A stretch of 64,000 bases of DNA from Cohaesibacter intestini (GCF_003324485.1 NZ_QODK01000002.1:992001-1056000), one strand, 5' to 3'. Counted from the stretch's first letter, positions 39,258 through 49,837 are shown. The notes: generated by a model not told the origin, from the sequence alone. Made by a program: numbers and translations.

Positions 39258-39418
39258 GTCTTAAGTCCCTGAATCTCGCACCCGGTCCATAGTCACAAAG
39301 AGCTTGCACGAAGCCTCAAGCGAATTGCAATCAGAAATCTGACCAATGGCAACAAAATATAGGCGGGATAGAGGAGGCAGGCTCGGCGGAAATCGGGCTG
39401 CACCAAAGGCCAGATAAC

Positions 39419-39452
39419 AAGAAAGGCCCGCGTAGGGTGCGGGCCTTCTTCT
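39419..39452. terminator. Orphan terminator-like hairpin
   Basis: AAGGCCCGC (39423-39431) pairs with GCGGGCCTT (39439-39447), with TTCTTCTT after it and AAGAA before it. No known gene on either strand ends here, so it may end an unrecognised small transcript. Confidence 0.55.
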
Positions 39453-39731
39453 TGTCTATAAATGCCCGGATTTTTACCGGGACATTATTGGGCGTTTTAG
39501 TCTACAATAGAGCGCCAGATCCGTGCAAACGAGCAACGGAAACTAGCAACCTTATGTACATCACACCGACGACTGACGCCCAACGTCGCACGGCTAGCTA
39601 CAAGATCAGCCAACATTGGGTTTCTCCAAAAGTTGTTGGGACGATGACATCCCGATGATTGTCGCACCAAACGGCAATTATCAGATTGACCATAAGGAAG
39701 CTTAGGCTTTAAATGGACCTGAAACTGCACT

Positions 39732-39796
39732 TAGTGCGCTTACACGACTATATATGTGCACATTGTGCGCCAATGTCAACAGACAAAAGCGCACAA
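39732..39796. promoter_or_regulatory. Cluster of GTGC/GCAC repeats before the XRE gene
   Basis: An inverted repeat TTGTGCGC (39763-39770) / GCGCACAA (39789-39796) lies next to GTGCAC (39756-39761) and AGTGCGC. A TATATA box at 39750-39755 overlaps. This looks like an operator for the small XRE repressor that follows. Confidence 0.5.
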
Positions 39797-39841
39797 ATTG
39801 CACCAAGCCACCCGAACGAAGTTAAATTTAGTCTAAGGTTG

Positions 39842-40135
39842 ATGCTTCTCGTGCCCAGTCAGAAAAAAGAAACCACGCTTGATCCAATGCCTCCGGAACA
39901 GTTCCGCATCTGGCGGAAGAATATGGGGCTGAAACAAAAGGATGCCGCTGATTTGCTTGGCTTGAAAAAGCGGATGATCCAATATTACGAGAAAGGGCGA
40001 CGAGACGGAAAAACCGTTACAATTCCGAAGTCTGTGCGTCTGGCCTGCTATGCGCTCTCCATCGGCGTGGGGGATTATGATGGCAACAAACCGTATAATC
40101 TGGACCTGAGCCAGTTTCAGCAGGACGAGAGCTGA
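39842..40135 (+). CDS. Small XRE-family DNA-binding protein
   Basis: The 97-aa protein has one HTH: FRIWRKNMGLKQKDAADLLG followed by MIQYYEKGRR. It would be a small repressor or activator. The frame opens upstream to 39713, but that part covers repeats and a TATA-like box; starts at 39842 (TAAGG nearby) or 39887 are more likely. No partner toxin or kinase is adjacent. Confidence 0.75.
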   Translation: MLLVPSQKKETTLDPMPPEQFRIWRKNMGLKQKDAADLLGLKKRMIQYYEKGRRDGKTVTIPKSVRLACYALSIGVGDYDGNKPYNLDLSQFQQDES

Positions 40136-40564
40136 AACACCGCTCCCAAAAGCCTCGGCATGCCGATAGCCAGCCAGCCCGAAAACACCCTTTTTCGATT
40201 CAATTCATCAGGAAAACCACAGATATCAACAAACCGTGTTTTTTCTCGGAAAATCGTGCGTTCAAGGGTCAATCCCCCTTCAGTTGGGCAAGGCCTGTCA
40301 AATCAATCGCAGTCATCAACAACAAGGCTTCGATATCCACCAAACGAACGCAGGCCGGGAACATTATCAACCAAACGAGATCAACAAACCGAACAATCGA
40401 CCGGATAAGTGCTGATTTCTATCAAAAAAGTGCCCCGCCCTATGGCCTTGACGACCATATTTCGCTATAGCGACACAAATCTCATCTGAAAAACCCCGAC
40501 CTGCAACGGCCTGGGCTCCCATCATGCGCGGGAGCGCGGTGCCTTGACATGAGCGCGAAACAAG
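40136..40564. other. Intergenic region before carB
   Basis: This 429-base stretch has no recognisable gene. It contains two copies of ATCAACAAACCG (40225-40236 and 40380-40391) and other CAAAC-rich near-repeats. The carB promoter and leader should lie here, but I cannot assign the boxes. Confidence 0.45.
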
Positions 40565-43500
40565 ATGCCAAAGCGGAACGACATTCAATCCATCCTGATC
40601 ATCGGCGCCGGCCCAATCATCATTGGGCAGGCCTGCGAATTCGATTATTCCGGAACTCAGGCCTGTAAGGCTCTGAAAGAGGAAGGATATCGGGTCATCC
40701 TCGTCAACTCCAACCCAGCCACGATCATGACTGATCCTGACATGGCGGACGCGACCTATATTGAGCCGATCACACCAGAAATCGTCGCCAAGATCATTGA
40801 GAAGGAACGACCAGACGCTCTGCTGCCGACCATGGGTGGCCAGACGGCGCTGAACTGCGCCCTGTCCCTGCGCAAAATGGGCGTGCTGGAAAAATATAAT
40901 GTCGAAATGATCGGTGCGACCGCCGAAGCGATCGACAAGGCCGAGGATCGCGAGCTGTTCCGCGAAGCGATGGACAAGATTGGCCTTGATACGCCGGTAT
41001 CGCGCTTGGCGCACAATATCCCCGAAGCGCTTGAGGCACTTGATGTGGTCGGCCTGCCAGCCATTATCCGTCCGTCCTTCACCATGGGCGGCACCGGTGG
41101 CGGCGTAGCCTATAACCGCGAAGAGTATCTCGAAATCATCGAGCGCGGCCTCGACGCCTCCCCAACCACAGAAGTGCTGGTTGAGGAAAGCATCATCGGC
41201 TGGAAAGAATATGAGATGGAGGTCGTTCGCGATAAGAATGACAACTGCATCATCATCTGTTCAATCGAAAACCTCGACCCGATGGGCGTTCATACCGGCG
41301 ACTCGATCACCATCGCCCCGGCCCTGACCCTGACCGATAAAGAATATCAGGTCATGCGCGACGCCTCTCTGGCCGTTCTGCGCGAGATCGGTGTTGAGAC
41401 CGGTGGCTCCAACGTCCAATTCTCGGTCAATCCGGAAAATGGCCGTCTGATCGTCATCGAAATGAATCCTCGCGTGTCGCGCTCCTCGGCGCTCGCTTCC
41501 AAGGCAACCGGCTTCCCGATTGCCAAGGTCGCCGCCAAGCTGGCCGTCGGCTACACTTTGGATGAATTGGCCAACGACATTACCGGCGGCGCAACGCCTG
41601 CCTCGTTTGAGCCATCCATCGACTATGTGGTCACCAAGATCCCTCGTTTTGCCTTCGAGAAGTTCCCCGGCGCCGAGCCAGTCCTCTCCACCGCCATGAA
41701 GTCGGTTGGGGAAGTGATGGCCATTGGCCGTACCTTCCAGGAATCCCTGCAGAAAGCCTTACGTGGTCTTGAAACCGGCCTGACCGGTGTCAACGAAGTG
41801 GAAATTGAAGGTCTCGGCCAAGGCGATGACAAGAACGCCATCCGCGCGGCCCTTGCCAAAGCCACTCCGGACCGGATCCTCAAGGCAGCCCAGGCCATGC
41901 GTCTTGGCGTGCCGCACGACCAGATCCATGAAATCTCCAAGTTCGATCCATGGTTCCTTGAACAGGTTCAAGGCATCATCGATATGGAAGAGCGTGTCCG
42001 CGCCCATGGTCTGCCGCAGGATGCGAAAAATCTACGCAAGCTGAAAAGCATGGGCTTTTCTGACGCCCGTCTGGCCGAGCTGGCTGATACCAGCGCCAAG
42101 AAAGTGTTTGAGCTGCGTCATGCCCTTGACGTGCGCCCGGTCTATAAGCGCATCGACACCTGTGCGGCCGAATTCGCCTCCCCGACCGCTTACATGTATT
42201 CCAGCTACGAGCTGCCATTCGATGGCGCGACCGTCTGCGAAGCCATGCCGTCGGATCGCAAGAAAGTCGCCATTTTGGGTGGTGGCCCGAACCGCATCGG
42301 TCAGGGCATCGAGTTTGATTATTGCTGCTGTCATGCCTGCTACGCCATGAGCGAAGTTGGCTATGAAACCATCATGATCAACTGCAACCCGGAAACTGTC
42401 TCCACCGACTATGACACCTCCGACCGCCTCTATTTCGAGCCACTGACCGAAGAAGACGTGATCGAAATCCTGCGCAAAGAGCAGGAAAATGGTGAACTGG
42501 TTGGCGTGATCGTGCAGTTTGGTGGCCAGACCCCGCTGAAACTGGCCAATGCCCTTGAGGATGCAGACATTCCGATCCTCGGTACTTCGCCAGATGCCAT
42601 TGATTTGGCCGAAGACCGCGACCGCTTCCAGAAGCTGCTGCACAAGCTGGATCTGATGCAGCCACGCAACGGCATTGCCTATTCCATCGAGCAGGCCCGC
42701 ATCGTTGCCGATCAGATCGGCTTCCCGATCGTGGTCCGTCCATCCTATGTGCTGGGTGGCCGCGCCATGGAAATTGTCCGCACCGCCGACGCTTTCGAGA
42801 AATATATCCAGATGACGCTGGCCGAGCTGGTACCACCGGATATCCGTCTCAAATATCCAAACGACAAGACCGGCCAGATCAACGCTGTACTGGCGCAAAA
42901 CGCCCTGCTGTTTGACAGCTATCTGTCCGGCGCGATTGAGGTGGATGTGGACTGCCTGTGCGACGGCGAAGACGTGGTCGTCTGCGGCATCATGGAGCAT
43001 ATCGAAGAAGCGGGCATCCATTCGGGCGACTCCGCCTGCTCCTTGCCGCCCCACTCGCTGTCAGAAGAAATTCAGCAAGAATTGATCCGTCAAACCAAAG
43101 AGATGGCATTGGCGCTGAATGTTGGCGGCCTGATGAATGTGCAATATGCGGTCAAAGACGGCGACATCTATGTCATCGAAGTCAATCCGCGCGCATCCCG
43201 GACCGTGCCATTCGTTGCCAAGACCGTCGGCAAGCCGATTGCCAAGATCGCTTCCCGCGTCATGACCGGCGAAAAACTTTCCACCTTCGACGTGAAGCTC
43301 GAAAAGATCGATCATGTCGCCGTAAAGGAAGCCGTCTTCCCATTTGCCCGTTTCCAGGGCGTCGACACGTTGCTCGGCCCGGAAATGCGCTCGACCGGTG
43401 AGGTTATGGGTCTCGACAAAGACTTCCCAATCGCCTTTGCCAAGTCCCAGCTGGGCGGCGGCACCAAGGTGCCGGTGGAAGGCACCGCCTTCATCTCGGT

Positions 43501-43873
43501 CAAGAAAGATGACAAGCCACGGGTCCTGTCAGCGGTCCAGCGCCTCAAAGACGCAGGCTTCCGCATCATTGCGACAGGCGGCACCCAACGCTATTTGGCA
43601 GAGAATGGCATTGAATGCGAGAAAATCAACAAGATGCTGGAAGGCCGTCCGCACATTGTTGACGCCATCAAAAACGGCGAAGTGCATCTGGTCTTCAACA
43701 CCACTGAAGGTGCAAAAGCACTTTCCGACAGTCGGGATTTGCGCCGCGCTGCACTTTTGCATAAAGTACCCTACTACACGACGGTGGCGGGAGCCCTTGC
43801 TGCAGCACAGGGAATTGAAGCCTACAAAACAGGAAACATTGAAGTTCGGCCACTGCAGGACTATTTTTCCTAA
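40565..43873 (+). CDS. carB: Carbamoyl-phosphate synthase large subunit
   Basis: The 1102-aa protein has two ATP-grasp halves (first [17 protein letters not shown], second [16 protein letters not shown]), an oligomerisation domain between, and a C-terminal methylglyoxal-synthase-like allosteric domain ([17 protein letters not shown]). It makes carbamoyl phosphate from bicarbonate, ammonia and two ATP. The split from carA by about 2.3 kb is common in this order. A terminator follows. Confidence 0.97.
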   Translation: MPKRNDIQSILIIGAGPIIIGQACEFDYSGTQACKALKEEGYRVILVNSNPATIMTDPDMADATYIEPITPEIVAKIIEKERPDALLPTMGGQTALNCALSLRKMGVLEKYNVEMIGATAEAIDKAEDRELFREAMDKIGLDTPVSRLAHNIPEALEALDVVGLPAIIRPSFTMGGTGGGVAYNREEYLEIIERGLDASPTTEVLVEESIIGWKEYEMEVVRDKNDNCIIICSIENLDPMGVHTGDSITIAPALTLTDKEYQVMRDASLAVLREIGVETGGSNVQFSVNPENGRLIVIEMNPRVSRSSALASKATGFPIAKVAAKLAVGYTLDELANDITGGATPASFEPSIDYVVTKIPRFAFEKFPGAEPVLSTAMKSVGEVMAIGRTFQESLQKALRGLETGLTGVNEVEIEGLGQGDDKNAIRAALAKATPDRILKAAQAMRLGVPHDQIHEISKFDPWFLEQVQGIIDMEERVRAHGLPQDAKNLRKLKSMGFSDARLAELADTSAKKVFELRHALDVRPVYKRIDTCAAEFASPTAYMYSSYELPFDGATVCEAMPSDRKKVAILGGGPNRIGQGIEFDYCCCHACYAMSEVGYETIMINCNPETVSTDYDTSDRLYFEPLTEEDVIEILRKEQENGELVGVIVQFGGQTPLKLANALEDADIPILGTSPDAIDLAEDRDRFQKLLHKLDLMQPRNGIAYSIEQARIVADQIGFPIVVRPSYVLGGRAMEIVRTADAFEKYIQMTLAELVPPDIRLKYPNDKTGQINAVLAQNALLFDSYLSGAIEVDVDCLCDGEDVVVCGIMEHIEEAGIHSGDSACSLPPHSLSEEIQQELIRQTKEMALALNVGGLMNVQYAVKDGDIYVIEVNPRASRTVPFVAKTVGKPIAKIASRVMTGEKLSTFDVKLEKIDHVAVKEAVFPFARFQGVDTLLGPEMRSTGEVMGLDKDFPIAFAKSQLGGGTKVPVEGTAFISVKKDDKPRVLSAVQRLKDAGFRIIATGGTQRYLAENGIECEKINKMLEGRPHIVDAIKNGEVHLVFNTTEGAKALSDSRDLRRAALLHKVPYYTTVAGALAAAQGIEAYKTGNIEVRPLQDYFS

Positions 43874-43919
43874 CAAACAACGGCCAAGATTGGCCTGTTG
43901 AATAGAGACAGATTCATGC

Positions 43920-43960
43920 GCGTTCCGAAGGCTTTTGCCCTCGGAGCGCTAAACTTTTTT
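43920..43960 (+). terminator. Terminator after carB
   Basis: GCGTTCCGAAGG pairs (with G-U pairs) with CCCTCGGAGCGC, followed by TAAACTTTTTT. A weaker hairpin also precedes it at 43878-43900. Confidence 0.7.
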
Positions 43961-44006
43961 ATAGGGGCCACTGCCCCGGAACGGATCAGGAGGCTTTCCG
44001 AAGGCT

Positions 44007-44480
44007 ATGGAAAAAATCCCAATGACGCCTGCAGGATATCAGGCTCTGGAAGAAGAACTAAAAAAACGCAGCAGCGAAGAGCGCCCGCGTATCATTGCCG
44101 CCATTTCAGAAGCGCGCGCGCACGGTGACCTTTCGGAAAATGCCGAATATCACGCTGCCAAAGAACAGCAGAGTCTCAATGAAGGGCGCATTGCCGAACT
44201 GGAAGACAAACTGTCCCGCGCCGAAGTGATCGACGTGTCCAAGATGAGTGGCGACACGATCAAGTTCGGTGCAACCGTCACCATTGTCGACGAAGACACC
44301 GACGAGGAAAAGACCTACCAGATCGTAGGCGACATGGAAGCAGACCTGAACAAGGGTCGCATTTCCCTGTCCTCCCCGATCGCCCGTGCCCTGATCGGCA
44401 AACAGGTCGAGGATTCGGTCGAGGTCTCTGCGCCCGGTGGCTCGAAATCCTACGAGATTCTGAAAGTGAAATACGTCTAG
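44007..44480 (+). CDS. greA: Transcription elongation factor GreA
   Basis: The 157-aa protein has the N-terminal coiled coil with [26 protein letters not shown] (tip acidic DLSEN) and the C-terminal FKBP-like domain. It rescues backtracked RNA polymerase by stimulating transcript cleavage. AGGAGG sits upstream. A GC hairpin (44490-44511) follows the stop. Confidence 0.96.
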   Translation: MEKIPMTPAGYQALEEELKKRSSEERPRIIAAISEARAHGDLSENAEYHAAKEQQSLNEGRIAELEDKLSRAEVIDVSKMSGDTIKFGATVTIVDEDTDEEKTYQIVGDMEADLNKGRISLSSPIARALIGKQVEDSVEVSAPGGSKSYEILKVKYV

Positions 44481-44489
44481 GGGCCTCAA

Positions 44490-44511
44490 GCGCCGGTCTC
44501 CAAACCGGCGC
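44490..44511 (+). terminator. Hairpin after greA
   Basis: GCGCCGGT (44490-44497) pairs with ACCGGCGC (44504-44511); there is no U-run, so termination is uncertain. Confidence 0.45.
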
Positions 44512-44611
44512 AGCTCCCTTGCAGATTTTGGCTCTGCTCTCGGGCTGACAAACTGCCTCGCCCGTCCCCGAACCGGACACAAACTGCCCGATCCCTCTTC
44601 ATAAAGCCCGA

Positions 44612-45088
44612 TCAATCACCCAGATCGATCGGAACATTCGGATAGTTTTTGCTCTGTCGAATGGTAAGCGACGTGCGCACGCTATCTACATTGGGTGCCG
44701 AGGTCAGTTCGTTGATCACGAATGACTGGAAAGCCTGAAGATCGGGGGCCACACAGCGCAGGACAAAGTCGATATCGCCCGACAGCATGTAGCATTCGCG
44801 CACCTGTGGCCATGAGCGCACGAGGCTTTCGAACGCAACCAGATCGGCTTCAGCCTGACTGTGCAGACCGACCATGGCAATCGCGGTCACATCGAACCCG
44901 ATTTGCTTCTCGTCGACAATGGCACGATAACCTTTGATGATGCCGGCTTCTTCGAGCGCACGGACACGACGCAGGCAAGGAGGGGCGGAAATACCGACGC
45001 GGCGCGCGAGCTCCACATTGGTGATACGACCGTCATCCTGTAGTTCTTTCAGGATCTTCCAGTCGATGGGATCTAGTCTTGCTTTCAA
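44612..45088 (-). CDS. Lrp/AsnC-family regulator
   Basis: The 158-aa protein has an N-terminal HTH (LDPIDWKILKELQDDGRITNVELARRVGISAPPCLRRVRALEEAG) and a RAM ligand domain (SGDIDFVLRC). It is a global amino-acid-responsive regulator. TTG at 45088 gives the usual start of the family (KARLDPID); another TTG at 45148 would add 20 residues. Confidence 0.88.
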   Translation of the reverse strand: MKARLDPIDWKILKELQDDGRITNVELARRVGISAPPCLRRVRALEEAGIIKGYRAIVDEKQIGFDVTAIAMVGLHSQAEADLVAFESLVRSWPQVRECYMLSGDIDFVLRCVAPDLQAFQSFVINELTSAPNVDSVRTSLTIRQSKNYPNVPIDLGD

Positions 45089-45288
45089 TGCAACAGGTCT
45101 CTTATTTTTGTTGAGTAAGGGGAGAGATATCGCCCGAACCAATGCCAACCGGTATAACGCTCAAGCCTTCCATATCATAGTCACAAAAACACCGATTTGG
45201 AAAGTTTTGACATTTTTTTGTGCGCATTTCCGACACAGAGTGACTGTTCTGTGAATGATTCGGAAATTTTAGGAATAGGAGCGCTTGC

Positions 45289-46248
45289 GTGACTTCCACC
45301 CCTGATAGAGTGATTTGGGTTCTGACGGACGGCAAGGCAGGTGACCTGAACCAGTGTCTGGGCGTCGCCGAGCGGCTCAATGGCCGCATTGAAACGCGCA
45401 CGGTCGCTCCCGCCGCGCCATGGGTCTGGCTGATGCCCTGGGGACCCGTTCCTCCCGCCGACAATCCGGCAAACCCCGCCTCACCACTCCATGGCACACC
45501 GCCGGACATTGCCATCGCATCCGGCCGCCGCGCAGCCGCCTATCTGCGCAAACTCAAGCAGATCAGCCCGCACACCGTGACCGTCTTCTTAAAGGACCCG
45601 CGCACTGACAATGTGCAGGCCGACCTGATCTGGGTGCCGTTCCATGACAAACGACGCGGCAAGAATGTGCTGGTCACCCTGACCGGCCCGCATCGCATCA
45701 CGCATGAGGCCCTCAAGCAGGCCGCAAGCAAAGGTCCCGCAGCGCTGCACCACCTGCCAGCACCCCGCATCGCGCTCATTCTGGGTGGAGACACCGCCAA
45801 GGAAAAGTTCGGCAAGGCCGCAGCCCAACGCCTCGCTCACTATATTGCCCACGAGTTGCCGCCCCATATGGGGGTGATGGTCACCCCGTCCCGACGCACG
45901 CCGGACCACCTGCTCAAGACTATCCAGCAAGCCTTGCGCGCGCGCCCTCACTGGATCTGGGATGGCGAAGGTGACAATCCCTACTTCACAATGCTGACGC
46001 TGGCCGACGCGATCATCGTCACGGCTGATTCTCATTCCATGCTATCAGAAGTGCTTGCCGCCCCTGTTCCTGTCTATATTTTCGAGCCCGATGCCTATCC
46101 AAAGAAGCTCAAAAGCACCATCGACCAGCTCATTCAACAGCCTTCTGTTCAACTTCTTGTGGGACCACTTGAAACAGGAACCCGCCCGACCATAGATTCA
46201 ACGGAACTGATAGCGGACGAGATTCTCGACCTGCTGAACCAATCCTGA
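45289..46248 (+). CDS. ELM1/GtrOC1-family protein
   Basis: The 319-aa protein resembles the mitochondrial fission ELM1 family conserved in alphaproteobacteria: WVLTDGKAGDLNQCLGVAERL, RIALILGGDTAKEKF, DAIIVTADSHSMLSEVLA and PVYIFEPDAYPKK. The fold suggests a GT-B nucleotide-sugar-binding enzyme, but no activity is known. GTG start at 45289 follows AGGAATAGGAG. The gene lies 55 bases before trxB. Confidence 0.85.
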   Translation: MTSTPDRVIWVLTDGKAGDLNQCLGVAERLNGRIETRTVAPAAPWVWLMPWGPVPPADNPANPASPLHGTPPDIAIASGRRAAAYLRKLKQISPHTVTVFLKDPRTDNVQADLIWVPFHDKRRGKNVLVTLTGPHRITHEALKQAASKGPAALHHLPAPRIALILGGDTAKEKFGKAAAQRLAHYIAHELPPHMGVMVTPSRRTPDHLLKTIQQALRARPHWIWDGEGDNPYFTMLTLADAIIVTADSHSMLSEVLAAPVPVYIFEPDAYPKKLKSTIDQLIQQPSVQLLVGPLETGTRPTIDSTELIADEILDLLNQS

Positions 46249-46303
46249 TAGCGTGCCGACTGCCACCCAGCAGATGGCAGTCCCTTTGAAGAAAGAAACT
46301 CTG

Positions 46304-47248
46304 ATGCATAGCAAAGTCTTGATCATTGGCTCTGGCCCGGCCGGATATACCGCTGCCATTTATGCCGCCCGCGCCATGCTTGAGCCAACCCTTGTTGCCG
46401 GCATGCAAGAAGGTGGTCAGCTGACCATCACCACCGAAATCGAAAACTATCCTGGCTTTGCCGAAGAAATTCAGGGCCCGTGGTTGATGGAACAGATGAA
46501 GGCGCAGGCAGCCAATGTCGGCACCAAACTGGTCTCTGACATCATCACCGAAGTTGACCTGTCGTCCCGCCCCTTCAAGGCCAAGGGCGATTCCGGCACC
46601 GAATATACCGCCGATAGCCTGATCATCGCCACCGGCGCACAGGCCCGCTGGCTCGGCATGGAAACCGAAGAGAAGTTCAAGGGCTTCGGCATCTCCGCTT
46701 GTGCCACCTGTGACGGTTTCTTCTATCGCGGCAAGGAAGTGCTGGTGATTGGCGGCGGCAACACCGCTGTTGAAGAGGCGCTGTATCTGACCCACCATGC
46801 GGACAAGGTTACCGTCATCCATCGCCGCGATGAGTTCCGCGCCGAGAAGATCCTTCAGAACCGCCTGTTCAAGCATCCCAAGATCGAAGTGATCTGGGAC
46901 AGCGTGATCGAAGAATTCACCGGCAAGGAAGGCTTCCCACCAAGCGTCACCGGTGCCAAGCTGCGCAATGTCAAAACAGGCGAGACCACTGACATCACCG
47001 CCGACGGCATCTTTGTCGCTATTGGCCATGCCCCGGCTGTCGAGCTGTTCAAAGACCAGATCAAGATGACCGATCACGGCTACATCTGGTCGGCACCTGA
47101 TTCGACAGTCACCTCCATTCCCGGCGTTTTTGCTGCTGGCGACGTGACCGATGACAAGTATCGTCAGGCCGTCACAGCCGCCGGACAGGGCTGTATGGCA
47201 GCTTTGGAGGCAGAACGCTTCCTAGCTGAGCAGGAAGACGCTGAATAA
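46304..47248 (+). CDS. trxB: Thioredoxin-disulfide reductase
   Basis: The 314-aa FAD/NADPH enzyme has GSGPAGYTAA at the N-terminus, the redox pair C133-A-T-C136, GGGNTAVEEA for NADPH, and GVFAAGDVTDDKYRQ at the end. It reduces thioredoxin in the cytoplasm. The start MHSKVLIIG is preferred to the frame opening at 46253. It is followed by the LysR regulator gene on the same strand. Confidence 0.96.
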   Translation: MHSKVLIIGSGPAGYTAAIYAARAMLEPTLVAGMQEGGQLTITTEIENYPGFAEEIQGPWLMEQMKAQAANVGTKLVSDIITEVDLSSRPFKAKGDSGTEYTADSLIIATGAQARWLGMETEEKFKGFGISACATCDGFFYRGKEVLVIGGGNTAVEEALYLTHHADKVTVIHRRDEFRAEKILQNRLFKHPKIEVIWDSVIEEFTGKEGFPPSVTGAKLRNVKTGETTDITADGIFVAIGHAPAVELFKDQIKMTDHGYIWSAPDSTVTSIPGVFAAGDVTDDKYRQAVTAAGQGCMAALEAERFLAEQEDAE

Positions 47249-47438
47249 TAACGGGTTTTGCCCAAGAAATCCTCCCAGACCGCAGACAGACACTTTGTTT
47301 TGCGCTGCAAAGTTATTAGACTATCGGTTACCTTGGTTTTTGCATGCCAGACGTAACCAATACGCATAGCAAAACAAAGGTCTGGATTTTCAGTATAGAA
47401 CCGAGAGGGGCCATCAGCTGCTCTTGGTGGAGGACAAT

Positions 47439-48329
47439 ATGGATTGGGACAAACTTCGCATCTTTCATGCGGCTGCAGATGCCGGGAGCTTCACCCATGC
47501 CGGTGACAAGCTCCACATGAGCCAATCCGCCATCTCCCGTCAGGTCAGCGCCCTTGAGGCCGACCTCGGCGTCACGCTTTTTCATCGCCATGCCCGTGGC
47601 CTCATCCTGACAGAACAGGGTGAGTTGCTCTATCGCACCGCTCATGATGTGCTGATGAAGCTGGAAACGGTCCGCACTCACCTGACGGACTCCAAGGAAA
47701 AACCAACCGGAGAGTTGCGACTGACCACCACCGTTGGTCTTGGCTCTGCATGGCTGACCCAGCATCTACCGGAATTTCTGGAACTCTATCCCGGCATCGC
47801 GATCAATCTGCTGCTGGAGAATGAGGATCTCGATCTGGGGATGCGTGAGGCCGACGTCGCCATTCGCCTGCATCAACCGACCCAGCCGGATCTCATTCAG
47901 CGCAAGCTCTTCACCGTCCATTTCCACATGTATGCCGCACCGGACTATTTGAAGAAATACAGCCAGCCACAATCGATGGATGATCTGGACCATCATCGCC
48001 TGATTTGCTTTGGCAACAATCACCCGGCCTATCTCAAGGACATCAACTGGCTTGAAACCGCCCAGATGCCCCCGGGGCGCAAGCGCCAGATGGCGCTGAA
48101 GGTCAACAACATCCTTGGCCTGCGTAGCGCTGTGATGCGCGGTGCAGGCATTGCGATTCTACCCGATTACGTTGTCCATCCGCGCGACAACCTCATACAG
48201 TTGTTGCCAAGTGTGGAAATGCCAAGCTTCGAGACATATTTTGTTTATGCCGCAGAATTGCGCAATTCCATGCGCATCAACGCCATCAGGGATTTTCTGC
48301 TGTCAAAAGCGGCAAGCTGGCATTATTAA
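47439..48329 (+). CDS. LysR-family regulator, LsrB/VtlR-like
   Basis: The 296-aa protein has an N-terminal HTH (MDWDKLRIFHAAADAGSFTH, MSQSAISRQVSALEADLG) and a LysR substrate-binding domain. Its position after trxB and before an AbcR-like RNA is that of rhizobial lsrB/vtlR, regulators of redox and envelope genes and of AbcR RNAs. Only one cysteine (in LICFGNNHP) is visible, although the redox sensor of S. meliloti uses several. GGTGGAGGACAAT precedes ATG 47439. Confidence 0.75.
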   Translation: MDWDKLRIFHAAADAGSFTHAGDKLHMSQSAISRQVSALEADLGVTLFHRHARGLILTEQGELLYRTAHDVLMKLETVRTHLTDSKEKPTGELRLTTTVGLGSAWLTQHLPEFLELYPGIAINLLLENEDLDLGMREADVAIRLHQPTQPDLIQRKLFTVHFHMYAAPDYLKKYSQPQSMDDLDHHRLICFGNNHPAYLKDINWLETAQMPPGRKRQMALKVNNILGLRSAVMRGAGIAILPDYVVHPRDNLIQLLPSVEMPSFETYFVYAAELRNSMRINAIRDFLLSKAASWHY

Positions 48330-48446
48330 TTGCGTCAGAGCCACGTTTCACGACCAAAGCTTGCTCACTGGACATCGCATAACACCTACAGTGCAACGGA
48401 ACAACTGCCATGCCCTTTCCGCATAGCAGCAATGCGTCTGTATGGA

Positions 48447-48475
48447 TTGTAAGTAGGCTAATTAATAGGCATATA
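48447..48475 (+). promoter_or_regulatory. Candidate promoter of the AbcR-like RNA
   Basis: TTGTAA (48447-48452), a 17-base spacer and CATATA (48470-48475). It is an acceptable housekeeping promoter and would place the transcript start near 48482. Confidence 0.45.
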
Positions 48476-48481
48476 CAGCCT

Positions 48482-48617
48482 TAGCTGAAGGCAATAATCG
48501 TCACACACTCCTCCCCGTGGCGATGTTTGTAGCCAGCTGTTCCCCTCTGGAAGGTGATTGCTCCGCATATTTATGCGGATTTTACTTCAAAGCCGGACCT
48601 TGGTCCGGCTTTTTTTT
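48482..48617 (+). ncRNA. abcR: AbcR-type (alpha-r15) small RNA
   Basis: The segment has two anti-ribosome-site motifs, CTCCTCCCC (48508-48516) and TTCCCCTCTGG (48540-48550). A small hairpin follows at 48563-48578, then a strong terminator, AGCCGGACCT/TGGTCCGGCT with seven T (48591-48617). This is the layout of AbcR RNAs, which repress ABC-transporter mRNAs by masking ribosome sites with Hfq. The position right after the LysR gene matches rhizobial abcR loci. The 5' end is estimated. Confidence 0.7.
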
Positions 48618-48826
48618 CGCCTAAGCCAGTTGCTGCGCACACAGGCCATCAGTGCCTATTTTTTAATCAAAAATAAGTTTGCACAATAATCTATCAAAAT
48701 CAGTTGGTTCAATAATGCATAGGACGAGGGTGAGACACCCGTTTATGCTGCGCCGCACGCATAGAGCAGCAGTTCGATTGTCCATATTTGCATAACTGCA
48801 ATCCAGCGTGAAACATCCCGCTAAAA

Positions 48827-49837
48827 TCAGCGGTATAAAATTTCGCGCTTACCCAATTCCTTGTAGAGATGAGCGACCTGCTCACCATAGCCATTGAAGA
48901 ATTGTGTCGGGATGCGCTCATTGGTGCCGAGCACCTGTTCGGTCGCCTGACTCCAGCGCGGATGCCGCACCTCCGGGTTCACATTGGCCCAGAAACCATA
49001 TTCCCCCGGGGCGAGTTGCTCCCAGAAGCTGACCGGTCGCTTGTCCGTGAAAGTGAAGCGGGTGATCGACTTGATTGACTTGAACCCATATTTCCACGGC
49101 AATGCCAATCGCAGCGGCGCACCAAACTGCTTGGCCGCCGGTTTGCCATACGCACCCGTAACCAGAAACGCCAACTCGTTCATCGCCTCTTCGATCGACA
49201 CCCCTTCAACATAGGGCCACGGATACCAGCTTTGTTTCTGACCGCTGGCAACGCTTGGATCATGGAAGGTTTCCATCCGGATATATTTGGCCTTCGAGAG
49301 TGGCTTGGCCTTCTTGACCAGATCAGCAAAGGCAAAACCGGTCCAGGGGATAGTCATTGACCATGCCTCGACACAGCGATGGCGATAGAGGCGCTCTTCC
49401 AGCACCATCGAGCGGATCAGCGTGTCGATGTCCAGTTCCATCTCCTCCTCGACCAGGCCGTCAATCTTGACAGTCCAGGGGCGCGTCTTGAGGCTTTGAG
49501 CGGCCTTGGCAATCTGCTTGTGCGAGCCGAACTCATAGAAATTGTTGTAAGCCGCATTGACTTCCTCAGGCGTGATATCCCGCTTGATAATGTAGGTCGG
49601 GTTGCGCTTGGCTGGGTAGAGATCAAGGGTCGGATCCTTGAAGTCGGAGGTCGAGGCGCTTTGCGTGATCGCGCTATCGGATGCGGCACTGTCCATATTG
49701 CATCCTGCAAGGCTGAGACTTGCCCCGCCAATCAGCAAGGATGAGCCACGCAGAAAGCTGCGCCGATTGAGATAGACCTGCTCGTCCGTTGCCTGATGCT
49801 CCTTCAGGGACCAACTGCGATTGCGTTTGATAAACAT
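48827..49837 (-). CDS. msrP: Methionine-sulfoxide reductase catalytic subunit MsrP
   Basis: The 336-aa protein has a Tat signal (RR at residues 25-26, NRRSFLRGSS) and a molybdopterin-binding fold with the metal-ligand C155 in RHRCVEAWSM. It reduces oxidised methionine in periplasmic proteins. GAGGGTGAGGACGC precedes ATG 49837. The membrane partner MsrQ, usually adjacent, is not seen here. Confidence 0.93.
   Translation of the reverse strand: MFIKRNRSWSLKEHQATDEQVYLNRRSFLRGSSLLIGGASLSLAGCNMDSAASDSAITQSASTSDFKDPTLDLYPAKRNPTYIIKRDITPEEVNAAYNNFYEFGSHKQIAKAAQSLKTRPWTVKIDGLVEEEMELDIDTLIRSMVLEERLYRHRCVEAWSMTIPWTGFAFADLVKKAKPLSKAKYIRMETFHDPSVASGQKQSWYPWPYVEGVSIEEAMNELAFLVTGAYGKPAAKQFGAPLRLALPWKYGFKSIKSITRFTFTDKRPVSFWEQLAPGEYGFWANVNPEVRHPRWSQATEQVLGTNERIPTQFFNGYGEQVAHLYKELGKREILYR

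Noticed and set aside
39497-39730. Minus-strand frame of 77 codons before the XRE gene
   Set aside because: No domain, no ribosome site, and it covers the operator-like repeats.
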